Shown in pieces: positions 27,749 to 36,133 of a stretch of DNA of 64,000 nt (position 1 is the first letter of the stretch; the number at the start of each line of letters is the position of its first letter). Source of the stretch: JAIPGX01 sp041650475 (GTDB taxonomy: Bacteria; Babelota; Babeliae; Babelales; UASB340). The notes under the pieces were generated by a model. The model saw only the letters and a list, made by a program, of their open reading frames with translations. It was not told the DNA's origin and searched no databases. The position numbers were made by a program, and so were the translations under genes. The stretch is from positions 1-64,000 of the forward strand of contig JBAZLD010000005.1 of the NCBI GenBank assembly GCA_041650475.1, read 5' to 3'.

Positions 27749-28713
27749 TTTATATCGAAATTCAAAATAATTTTTTATTTTTAAGCCATTTAATAAGTAA
27801 ACAAAATAAGTTTGTTTTAAAAAATAATATAGAAATAAATTTAGATAAATTAGATTTTATAGACGGCATTTTATATAATCCATCTCAAATATACACGCAT
27901 GTAAAAAGTTTTTTAAAACCAAATAATCTTAAAAATCCAAAAGCAATTATATGCTTACCTAACCTAAAAAATTCACATAATTTAAAAGATTCTAATAATC
28001 TTGAACAAAAATTAAAAAGCCTACAAATGGCATTATGCCTATCAAAAACTGGTCTCATAATAGAAACAATAATTTCAAATTCTATTTTAAAGAAAGAAGA
28101 AGCCGTTATGATACCCCCATTTTTTTATAAAAGTCACATAAAAAATCAGTTAAATTTTTTTAAACAATTTACGCCAGATGACAAAACTTCACCAAATAAA
28201 TGGCTATCAAATACAATTGCAATGTTATTAGTAATTATAATAAGTTTTTTTGTTTTGAATCTTAATAAAAAAACAAAATTAGCAAATTTAAAATCTTCAA
28301 ACCAGCAAATTGAAATTAAAAATCAAGCCTTAAAAAACAAAATTAAACAGATGCATTTAATGCAAAATCAAATAAATAATAATAAGCAAGTAATAGATAA
28401 AATCGAAAAAATTAAAAATGTATCAAACAATCCCATACAAACTTTAAAATTTTTATCTATGTCAATCACACCAAATAGTTGGATTAAAACTTTTAACTTA
28501 GACAATAAAAATAGAAAATTAGAGATAAATGGAACAACACCAACAGAAAAAAGTATTCCTATAATTTTAAACAAATTTTCTAAACTAACTAATTTTAAAA
28601 ATCTTAAAATTGCTAAAATAGAACATGTTAAAAGTAAAAAAACAAAAAACTTTAAATCCAAAGAACAAAAATCAAAAATCTTATATCAATTTTGCCTACA
28701 GGGCGACTTATAA
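27745..28713 (+). CDS. PilM/PilN-like (GspL-type) pilus/secretion assembly protein
   Basis: 322 aa from TTG 27745, which overlaps the upstream TGA and has AGGAG 8 nt before it. Three parts: residues about 1-125 resemble a shortened PilM/GspL actin-like cytoplasmic domain (IEIQNNFLFLSHLI.., AIICLPNL); one membrane helix about 153-172 (WLSNTIAMLLVIIISFFVLNL); then a coiled coil and a PilN-type ferredoxin-like domain with LKFLSMSITPNSWIKTFNLDNKNRKLEINGTTPTEKSIPIILNKFSKLTNFKNLKI. This matches GspL/PilMN, which link the assembly ATPase to the pilus platform. It is far from the gsp operon. Assignment by layout rather than close similarity. Confidence 0.65.
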   Translation: MIYIEIQNNFLFLSHLISKQNKFVLKNNIEINLDKLDFIDGILYNPSQIYTHVKSFLKPNNLKNPKAIICLPNLKNSHNLKDSNNLEQKLKSLQMALCLSKTGLIIETIISNSILKKEEAVMIPPFFYKSHIKNQLNFFKQFTPDDKTSPNKWLSNTIAMLLVIIISFFVLNLNKKTKLANLKSSNQQIEIKNQALKNKIKQMHLMQNQINNNKQVIDKIEKIKNVSNNPIQTLKFLSMSITPNSWIKTFNLDNKNRKLEINGTTPTEKSIPIILNKFSKLTNFKNLKIAKIEHVKSKKTKNFKSKEQKSKILYQFCLQGDL

Positions 28714-28822
28714 AAAATTCACATTGAAAATATTATTAGCAAACATTATTTGCCATAAATTAAATTTTTTGTTAGATTTTAAAAGTAATTTTTTGTTGTT
28801 TTATATGTTTAACCATTTAAAA

Positions 28823-28850
28823 CTTGACTGTTAATAATTAACAGCTCAAG
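28823..28850 (+). promoter_or_regulatory. Inverted repeat in the rpsA leader
   Basis: CTTGA-CTGTTAAT-A-ATTAACAG-C-TCAAG: an 8-bp perfect palindrome extended by 5 bp with one bulged C, ending 5 nt before the GAGGA SD of rpsA (ATG 28869). As RNA it is a long hairpin beside the ribosome site; as DNA it is a near-perfect operator. Either could control rpsA-ndk. Confidence 0.5.
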
Positions 28851-28868
28851 AGTTCGAGGAATTCTTTA

Positions 28869-30728
28869 ATGTCCAAAACGTCCGGAAATAAAAAAACTCT
28901 AGAAATGCCAATTTCTCCAATTCTGAATGTGGAATTAATTGAAGATGTTTTTAAAATAAGTCCAGAAGAAGAAAAAGAGCTTGCAAGCCTTTATCAAGAT
29001 ACATTAAATCTATTTCAGATCGGCAAAGTAATCACAGGAAAAATAGAATCTATAGATAATAATAATATTATCGTAAACATAGACTATAAATCTGATGGAC
29101 TAATCCCAAGTTATGAATTTACAGATATAGAATTAAAAAAACTTTCTTCTGGTGACACAATAGAAATAATGTTAGATCGCGTAGAAGATGAAAATGGTAA
29201 TGTAGTTTTATCATATCAAAAAGCCAAATCAATTAAAGCTTGGGAAAATATTGCAAAACTTGCCGAAACAGACGAACCTGTTCGAGGCGTTGTAACCCAC
29301 AAGGTTAAAGGTGGACTTAGTGTTGATATAGGAATTCCTGCATTTTTACCTGGTTCACAAGTTGACACACAAAGAATTACAAATTTTGATCAATTTGTAG
29401 GACAAGAAGTTGTTTGCAAAATTTTAAAAGTTAACAAAAAACGCGGAAATGTAATAATTTCTCGCAGAAAATATATCGAAGAGCAAAGATTTGAAGACAA
29501 AAAACAAGCTCTTGAAACAATATCTGAAGGTCAAATACTTGAAGGTATCGTCAAAAATATCACAAGTTATGGTGTATTTGTTGATATCGGTGGAATTGAT
29601 GGTTTATTGCACATTACAGATATGTCTTGGGGAAGAATTGCTCATCCTAGTGAATTAGTAAAATTAGGAGACAAAATAACAGTCAAAGTCATATCTTTTG
29701 ATAAGGCTCATGAAAAAATTTCTCTTGGCATGAAACAGTTAGCTTCAAATCCATGGGAAAATATCGATAAAAAATATCCTGTCAATAGCAAAATTAAAGG
29801 TCATATTTCAAGCATCACAGACTACGGACTATTTGTAGAAATAGAAAAAGGCGTAGAAGGCCTTGTACACATTTCTGAAATATCCTGGACAGAAAGAATC
29901 AATAATTTACATAAGCATTTTGCTGTAGGCAATGAAATTGAAGTTAAGGTTGTTGCATTAGATAAAGACAACAGAAGAATGTCTTTAAGTATAAAACAGT
30001 TAAAAGAAAATCCTTGGGAAACAATAGCTACCAAATTCAAAATCGGAGAAAAAATTTCTGGTAAAATCACAAACATTACCGATTTTGGTCTTTTTGTACA
30101 ACTTCTTGAAGGAGTTGATGGACTTGTACATATTTCTGATATTTCGTGGACAAATCATATATCTCACCCAGGAGAAAAATACAAAATAGGAGATATTGTC
30201 AATGCAATAATATTGGCAATAGATCCAGAAAACAAAAAGGTATCGCTTGGTATTAAACAATTAGATAAAGATCCATGGGAAAATTTAGAACAAACTTATC
30301 CAGTTGGTTCAACAATAGAAGGTACAGTATCCAAAATTACTAACTTTGGAGCTTTTATAAGACTTTCTACAGGAATCGAAGGCCTTGTACATATTTCTGA
30401 GTTATCAGACAAAGAAATTTCAAAAGTAGAAGATATTCTGAAAATTGGACAAACTGAAACTTTTAAAGTCATTAAATCAAATCAAGAAGATCGTAAACTC
30501 GGTTTAAGTTTAAAAGCAACAAAAAAACCTGAAAAAGAATCTTCTATTCAAGGCACCGAGCAAGAAAAAAAATCTGTTGAAGAAAAGAAAGAAAAGGTAA
30601 GCAAAAAAACTTATCAAGCTCAACACCAAGCACAAGCACCAAAAGAACAGCCTAAGTTAAAAGGCTCATTACAACAGGCTTTAGAAGCTCATGTCGCAAA
30701 ATTAAAAAAAACAGATAGTGAAGAATAG
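28869..30728 (+). CDS. rpsA: Ribosomal protein S1
   Basis: 619 aa; GAGGA 8 nt before ATG 28869. Six S1 RNA-binding domains follow one another at about 51-118, 136-204, 220-290, 305-376, 391-462 and 476-547, recognised by recurring G.V..I..FG.FV.....GLVHISE/DISW; the third to fifth are nearest to each other. The C-terminal tail from about 555 is Lys/Glu/Gln-rich and disordered. S1 unfolds mRNA and brings it to the 30S subunit. It forms an operon with ndk (7-bp gap). Confidence 0.97.
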   Translation: MSKTSGNKKTLEMPISPILNVELIEDVFKISPEEEKELASLYQDTLNLFQIGKVITGKIESIDNNNIIVNIDYKSDGLIPSYEFTDIELKKLSSGDTIEIMLDRVEDENGNVVLSYQKAKSIKAWENIAKLAETDEPVRGVVTHKVKGGLSVDIGIPAFLPGSQVDTQRITNFDQFVGQEVVCKILKVNKKRGNVIISRRKYIEEQRFEDKKQALETISEGQILEGIVKNITSYGVFVDIGGIDGLLHITDMSWGRIAHPSELVKLGDKITVKVISFDKAHEKISLGMKQLASNPWENIDKKYPVNSKIKGHISSITDYGLFVEIEKGVEGLVHISEISWTERINNLHKHFAVGNEIEVKVVALDKDNRRMSLSIKQLKENPWETIATKFKIGEKISGKITNITDFGLFVQLLEGVDGLVHISDISWTNHISHPGEKYKIGDIVNAIILAIDPENKKVSLGIKQLDKDPWENLEQTYPVGSTIEGTVSKITNFGAFIRLSTGIEGLVHISELSDKEISKVEDILKIGQTETFKVIKSNQEDRKLGLSLKATKKPEKESSIQGTEQEKKSVEEKKEKVSKKTYQAQHQAQAPKEQPKLKGSLQQALEAHVAKLKKTDSEE

Positions 30729-30735
30729 GTAGACA

Positions 30736-31146
30736 ATGTTACAAAAAACGTTAGCAATAATTAAACCAGATGCTGTTAAAGCGAAAAACAGTGGTAAAAT
30801 AATTGATAGAATAGAATCTGAAGGTTTTAAAATTTTAAAGTTAGAAAAAATGCAGTTAACCAAAGCACAAGCAGAACAATTTTATGCTGTTCACAAGGGC
30901 AAACCATTTTTTGATGAACTTGTAGAATTTATGACTTCGGGTCCTATTGTTGTCATGGTTTTGGAAAAAAATAATGCAATTGAAGATTGGCGCAACTTAA
31001 TGGGAGCTACAGATCCTGCAAAAGCAGAAAACAACACCATTAGAAAACTTTTTGGTTCTTCTAAAGGTGAAAATGCTACGCATGGTTCTGATGCACCAGA
31101 AACTGCTGCACAAGAAATTAAAATATTTTTTCCTAAATTAAATTAA
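30736..31146 (+). CDS. ndk: Nucleoside diphosphate kinase
   Basis: 136 aa, family length. QKTLAIIKPDAV at the N-terminus and NATHGSD with the phospho-accepting His116; Arg and Thr contacts in RNLMGATDPAKAENNTIRKLFG. It transfers gamma-phosphate between nucleoside triphosphates and diphosphates. It starts 7 bp after rpsA, and a strong terminator follows. Confidence 0.97.
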   Translation: MLQKTLAIIKPDAVKAKNSGKIIDRIESEGFKILKLEKMQLTKAQAEQFYAVHKGKPFFDELVEFMTSGPIVVMVLEKNNAIEDWRNLMGATDPAKAENNTIRKLFGSSKGENATHGSDAPETAAQEIKIFFPKLN

Positions 31147-31179
31147 TAATTTAGATATAAAAATAAAAAGAATTAAATA

Positions 31180-31225
31180 AAAAAATTAGGCAGGATATTA
31201 AAAAAATATCCTGCCTAATTTTTTT
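31180..31225. terminator. Bidirectional Rho-independent terminator
   Basis: Very long perfect stem AAAAAATTAGGCAGGATATT / AATATCCTGCCTAATTTTTT (20 bp) between the convergent ndk and the gene ending at 31242, with A-run and T-run on its two sides. Confidence 0.95.
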
Positions 31226-31241
31226 AATGGGGAACAATCAA

Positions 31242-32252
31242 CTATCTTTTTTTATTTTTTCTGCATGAAAAAAGATAACCTAAAATTTTTCTGATCGCGC
31301 TTTCTTTAATAGGCTTATGAATTCCTGGAGCACCTCTTCTTGTTTTTTCTCTTTCAGCTTCTAATTTAGCATGATATTCACGATAAGTTTCTTCAGGCGC
31401 TTTATTTATTTTTTGAATGTTATTGTTTATAACTTTATATAATTGACTTACTTCATTTAAAGTTATTTCCAATTTTAAAAATAAACCTCGTGCTTCTTCT
31501 AAAAAATTATTTATATCCTGAACCTTAGACAAAGAATCTGCAGCTAAAGGAAATAAATGACTAGTTGTTCTTGATTGACTTGTTAACTTATTAAATTCAT
31601 TATATAAAGAATTTATACTATCTTTTTTTAATCCTAAAAGATTGTGATTAGCATTATTATATGGTTCTAGGACAGCATTTAAACTTCTAGCAGCAAAATT
31701 TAAATTATCTTGTGTATCTTGAAAAGAGAATTTAATACCCTCTATATTTGATCTAAATTCAGTCAAAGCCACAGTTGTAATAGTTTCTAATGTTCTTAAT
31801 TCTTTAGCTAAAAAAGTCTTTTTACCCTGTAATATATATATTTTTGCTATTATATCACATTGTAATTTTAATGCTTCTTCTTTTTTATCTAAAACAATTT
31901 GCCCTATTTGAGTTGAATCTAAACCCTTTCTTGCTTGTTCTTTTGCTAATATTTCTATTTCTTTTGTTTTAAGCTCTACTTCTTGAGCCATATTTCTAGC
32001 TTGTAAAGATTCATCTTCTAAATTTATACTTTGATAAATTCTTAAAGCCTTATTAAAACTATCCTCTGAATCTCGAAAAAAACATTCTATCTTTTCATGA
32101 TTTTCTTTGGCTTGTTTTTCGTCAAAAATTGGATCTGTAGCATCAGACCCTTGTTCCATAGACTTAGCATTATCCATAGCCTTAGCACTAAAAGAAAGAG
32201 CTAATAAACATGGGACTGCAATTGATAAAATTATTCTGTTGAACTGTTTCAT
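31242..32252 (-). CDS. Exported coiled-coil protein, unknown
   Basis: 336 aa; GGAGG lies 6-7 nt before ATG 32252. Signal peptide about 1-25 (MKQFNRIILSIAVPCLLALSFSAKA). The mature part is almost wholly helical with heptad character (EVELKTKEIEILAKEQARKG.., LAKELRTLETITTVALTEFRSNIEGI..) and a basic C-terminus (RKILGYLFSCRKNKKR). No recognised domain. Its promoter probably overlaps the 11-bp tandem repeat at 32280. Periplasmic or secreted; role unknown. Confidence 0.75.
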   Translation of the reverse strand: MKQFNRIILSIAVPCLLALSFSAKAMDNAKSMEQGSDATDPIFDEKQAKENHEKIECFFRDSEDSFNKALRIYQSINLEDESLQARNMAQEVELKTKEIEILAKEQARKGLDSTQIGQIVLDKKEEALKLQCDIIAKIYILQGKKTFLAKELRTLETITTVALTEFRSNIEGIKFSFQDTQDNLNFAARSLNAVLEPYNNANHNLLGLKKDSINSLYNEFNKLTSQSRTTSHLFPLAADSLSKVQDINNFLEEARGLFLKLEITLNEVSQLYKVINNNIQKINKAPEETYREYHAKLEAEREKTRRGAPGIHKPIKESAIRKILGYLFSCRKNKKR

Positions 32253-32276
32253 AAAAAACCTCCATTAAGCCAAAGC

Positions 32277-32301
32277 ATTATATATGCGTAATATATGCGT
32301 A
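32277..32301 (-). promoter_or_regulatory. Promoter with overlapping 11-bp tandem repeat
   Basis: ATATATGCGTA occurs twice in tandem (32280-32290 and 32291-32301). Read on the minus strand it runs into TATAAT at 32282-32277, a perfect -10 positioned 25 bp before the start at 32252. The -35 position has no consensus (CGCCTA), so an activator bound to the repeat (one helical turn apart) is possible. The rest of the 339-bp gap to 32591 is AT-rich with no gene; it must also contain the promoter of the operon at 32592. Confidence 0.45.
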
Positions 32302-32591
32302 GGCGAATCCATAAATAATAAAAACAATTAATAAAAATATAAAAACCTAAAATAAAGCCTTTATTTTCTATTATAATTTAATATTACAAAATAAATTATA
32401 TTTGTAAAATGCCCCCCTACAACTCAAAAATCTATTAAAAATATGAAATTTTTACATTAAATTTTGTAAATTATTGCATTATTTCTAAATCAATTTATAA
32501 ACTCCAGATCAAATATAAGTCAAATTTGGATATCAGTTTAACTTTGTTGTTAATTTACTGAACACAAATTATTTTAAAAAGGAGAAAAAAT

Positions 32592-35500
32592 ATGAAAATT
32601 TTTTCAAAATTTAGCATTAAAATTCTAATATATAGCATAATCTTTTTAGGTTTCACAAATTTAAATAATTTATATTCAAAATGGGGAAGCATTAGAGTTA
32701 TAACCAACCATACCTCAAAGGATCTTGATTGTAGAGTTAATTGGGGCGTTAGAGAAGCTGGCGATTTATGGAATTGGAACCCTCCAACTCTTAAGCAAGG
32801 GAATGAAATTATAAAACCTGGACAAGAAATAACTATTTTACCAAAAAGTTCTTTAGATTTTACTAGTTTAGAAATACCTAATATAGATGTCTCAAAAGGC
32901 CGTCCAGAAGAAAATTGTATTCGTTTACAAGGCATTGGAGCTAAATCAGAAGATCTGCAATTAACTAGTGGTAAAGTTCTTGAATTAAATCCAATGCAAG
33001 GAGTTGGTATCGCATGGCTCAAAGATCCAATTGACAGTAACAAATCTGTCTGTTTTTTTGCTCAATCTGATGATCAAGTTCAAATAGTATTAGGAGACAG
33101 TATTTCTCCTTATTATGGCCTTAAAATTGTTTTGGGCAAAAATGAATCTAAAATTATTTTTCCTAAAGAAGAAATTGCTGAACAAGAAATTACTCAAAAC
33201 AATGAAGCTTTAATAACGTTTGGTGATTATGTAATTTTTACAAATGAAACAACTGGCAATGTTTTATATTTTACTTCAGAAAATAAAACCCTTGATGCGC
33301 AAACCATAAAACATGCCATTGATCCTAATAAACCCATCGATAAACTTTATCAGTGGGAAATTTTACCAAAACCTAAAATCGCTACAGAAACAGATATAGA
33401 TATTAATTTTTTAAAAGACCATAGCTCTTGTTATCTTTTTTCTAACGGTTTTTTAACACGTGGAGATCTAGGTGAAGCCAAGGTTCTTGGAATAAAATAT
33501 CCTATGAGCAGATTTAGCATTGTAAAAGCAGAAAAAACTAAAGACATTTTTATTAAAGATAATGATAGAGTAAAAATTGTTTCTTATTTTGTTGATGAAG
33601 GCTATGTTGTAGATGAAAATGGAATAGCAAGAGTTAGATGGCCAATTCATAACAAAAATAATGTTTGGAAAATTTCACTTGTTAATCCTCGCAAAAAAAT
33701 AAGCGCAGCCTTAAGATATCCAAGAGTTACTAGAGAGCAAAATCCTAAAGCTATGGCAACAGGTGGACTTCAAGGTCTTTATTGGTTAAGCATTCAAGAT
33801 GATTTTATTTTCGTTGGATCTGGATATCAACCAGGTCAAAACATATTTTTATCAAGGAAATTACCTAAAGAACTTATTGGTAAGCTAACATTCATAGGCT
33901 TTAGCAGCAACAAATCAACCGCAAATTATACAAATATTTTAATGGGTGATCCAATTTCTACTAAAGAATCTACAAAAATTTATAAAGATACCAAAGAAAA
34001 TATATCAGCTTCTGGAGGTTTTCAGTGGCTTACAAATTATCCATTAAGAAGTTCTAACAGAGGCTCTATAATTACAAAGATAAAAGCTGACAAAAATGCC
34101 GAAATTGCTTTTGCAGATCCTAGTACTCGTGATATAAAATATGTTTTAGAAATTGGTGGACAAAATAATCAAACTATATCTATAAGCAAAAAAATAGGTA
34201 CAAAACTTGAAGAGCAATACAAAGTTTACACGCCAACTCCACCAATACCAAAAAAAGAAAGTTCTTTATTTCAAATAAGTGTTGACGATGGTCTATTTCT
34301 TATAAAAAGAGATAATGAACTGCTTTTTGCCTGGCAAGATCCCAAACCTTTTACAAAATATAATTTTATAGGTTTTGGTGCAAAAAAAAGTAATGTAGAA
34401 TATTCTAATATAGAAATTGCACCTTCTATTCGTTTGGAACACAAAAGAACAGCTAAAGAATATAAGCAAATTTTCAGCGGTTTTACACAAGATTACATGT
34501 TACCTTTTTTATTAATTTCTCCTTTTGAATATTGGATTCAACAATATAGCTCTAACATAAGAATTACAGATCCTATTTATAATCCAGTAGGTTGGAATGT
34601 TGTTGGAATGGAAAAAGAAGGAGCACACTATTTTATAGTTTCTATAAGCAGTTCTGGAGAACCAAGTATCAAATATGCTGAAGATCCTAAAGGAAGTATT
34701 TTGGAACAAGCTATTAAAATTGGTTGTGATACTCTGGGTGACATTGGAAGCACTTTAACACAAGCGGGCGGTAAAGCTGCTGCTGTTGGAGTTTTAACAT
34801 CTACAGTAACCGATCTTACAAAAAGAATTACAAAACAAGTATTTAAACCTACAACCGGAATTTATACCGAAGAAGCTAGAACGGCAACTGCCACAGGTAA
34901 ACCAAATGATGAAGTGGAAAAAGCAAAAAATGAGATCGCTGATCTTTCTAATAAGCTTGATGCTATAGAACAAGATGCTTATCTAGATCCAGGAATAAAA
35001 TTTACGCAAAAAATTGAATTAACACATAGAATCGTTAATAATATTATCTCTCCTGAAAATATTACTCAACCAATGAGAGAGCAAATTTTAAGAATTTTAG
35101 ATAATTTGTTTGAAAGTAGAACAAATCTTCCTCAAACAATTCAACCTCCAACAATTTATGGTCCATTAACAAATCTGTTTATAAGTGCTTATGATAATAG
35201 ATTTTTATTAAATCCTGAAAATCCTAATTTTACTGGCAGACGTGGAGATTTATATAGAAAAATAAATAAATTATCAGAAGAATTATTTAATGGTTTAAAA
35301 AATAAAACAATTGAAGAAGTTGAAATAAAACCTTTCCACGGTGAAGCTATTTGGTTGGGCGAGCTACCTATTCTAAATCAAGGATCCATATTCATTGATG
35401 CTGCAGGTGAAAAAGATATTTTTATAATTTTTTATGATGAAACTACTCGAATCAGAAAATTACAAGAAGCTACAGAATTAGTTCAAGTAAATATTGGCGG

Positions 35501-36128
35501 TTGGGATAATAAAAAAACAGCTATTTGTTCTGATGGAAATGGTCAAGCAGAAGTTTCTGTTTCAGCAGAAAAAGTACCTAGTGCAATGGCAAATGGCATA
35601 ACATTCAGACAATATTGGGTAAGTTATAATAAAGGAGTAGTAAAATTTGGTATTGTAGAAAATAACACAATTAAAGAACTTTTAACATGGAAAGACTATT
35701 ATCCATCTGGAAAAGTAAAATATGTTGGCATCAGTTGTTGGGATACACCTATAAGAATAAAAAATGTTGAAATTGCACCTCCAATTGAACAAATTGAAAA
35801 ACAACTTGCAAGCCAAAAACAAACGCCACAACAAGAAGAGGTTATTCAAGAACAAAAACCTGCAGTTAAAAAAATAGCAAAACCCAAAGAAGAAGAACAA
35901 ACGGCTGAGCAAGCTCAACCTGCACCACAACCACAACAGATGCAACAAGCAGGTCCAATGCCTCAAGAAGCAATATCGCAAGGAGAACCGAGTGCAAAAG
36001 AATTAAAAGAGATGCAAAAGTTTGAAAAATCAAAAAAATCACAAGAATCAAAAAAAATAAAAACCACAAAAATTAGAGATAAAAAATCAGAAAAAATAAT
36101 GCGTGAAATGGCAGAGATAGGAGCATAA
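32592..36128 (+). CDS. Giant exported protein with beta-trefoil-like part and three Methyltransf_FA-like modules
   Basis: 1178 aa; AAAAAGGAG precedes ATG 32592. Signal peptide about 1-29. An N-terminal beta region (30-200) is followed by a three-lobed beta-trefoil-like region at about 207-366 (FGDYVIFTNETTGNVL.., SCYLFSNGFLTRGDLG.., DRVKIVSYFVDEGYVVDENG..WKISLV). Modules resembling the Methyltransf_FA/farnesoic-acid-O-methyltransferase domain (PF12248 type) lie at about 386-453, 475-611 and 915-1063, each with YW.S...... F G ... W.DP.P...YVGF/S-like endings; the third has VQVNIGGWDNKKTAI. Between them is a helical region with a hydrophobic Gly/Ala stretch. The tail (1065-1178) is Gln/Pro/Lys-rich. 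In animals this domain is structural rather than proven catalytic. Paralogue follows 5 bp later; an operon of exported genes. Confidence 0.8.
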   Translation: MKIFSKFSIKILIYSIIFLGFTNLNNLYSKWGSIRVITNHTSKDLDCRVNWGVREAGDLWNWNPPTLKQGNEIIKPGQEITILPKSSLDFTSLEIPNIDVSKGRPEENCIRLQGIGAKSEDLQLTSGKVLELNPMQGVGIAWLKDPIDSNKSVCFFAQSDDQVQIVLGDSISPYYGLKIVLGKNESKIIFPKEEIAEQEITQNNEALITFGDYVIFTNETTGNVLYFTSENKTLDAQTIKHAIDPNKPIDKLYQWEILPKPKIATETDIDINFLKDHSSCYLFSNGFLTRGDLGEAKVLGIKYPMSRFSIVKAEKTKDIFIKDNDRVKIVSYFVDEGYVVDENGIARVRWPIHNKNNVWKISLVNPRKKISAALRYPRVTREQNPKAMATGGLQGLYWLSIQDDFIFVGSGYQPGQNIFLSRKLPKELIGKLTFIGFSSNKSTANYTNILMGDPISTKESTKIYKDTKENISASGGFQWLTNYPLRSSNRGSIITKIKADKNAEIAFADPSTRDIKYVLEIGGQNNQTISISKKIGTKLEEQYKVYTPTPPIPKKESSLFQISVDDGLFLIKRDNELLFAWQDPKPFTKYNFIGFGAKKSNVEYSNIEIAPSIRLEHKRTAKEYKQIFSGFTQDYMLPFLLISPFEYWIQQYSSNIRITDPIYNPVGWNVVGMEKEGAHYFIVSISSSGEPSIKYAEDPKGSILEQAIKIGCDTLGDIGSTLTQAGGKAAAVGVLTSTVTDLTKRITKQVFKPTTGIYTEEARTATATGKPNDEVEKAKNEIADLSNKLDAIEQDAYLDPGIKFTQKIELTHRIVNNIISPENITQPMREQILRILDNLFESRTNLPQTIQPPTIYGPLTNLFISAYDNRFLLNPENPNFTGRRGDLYRKINKLSEELFNGLKNKTIEEVEIKPFHGEAIWLGELPILNQGSIFIDAAGEKDIFIIFYDETTRIRKLQEATELVQVNIGGWDNKKTAICSDGNGQAEVSVSAEKVPSAMANGITFRQYWVSYNKGVVKFGIVENNTIKELLTWKDYYPSGKVKYVGISCWDTPIRIKNVEIAPPIEQIEKQLASQKQTPQQEEVIQEQKPAVKKIAKPKEEEQTAEQAQPAPQPQQMQQAGPMPQEAISQGEPSAKELKEMQKFEKSKKSQESKKIKTTKIRDKKSEKIMREMAEIGA

Positions 36129-36133
36129 AAATC

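Noticed and set aside
35682..36069. Minus-strand frames opposite the ends of the giant exported genes, and many other antisense frames of 60-170 codons
   Set aside because: Low-complexity shadows of Gln/Lys/Glu-rich coding sequence, without SD or recognisable protein features.
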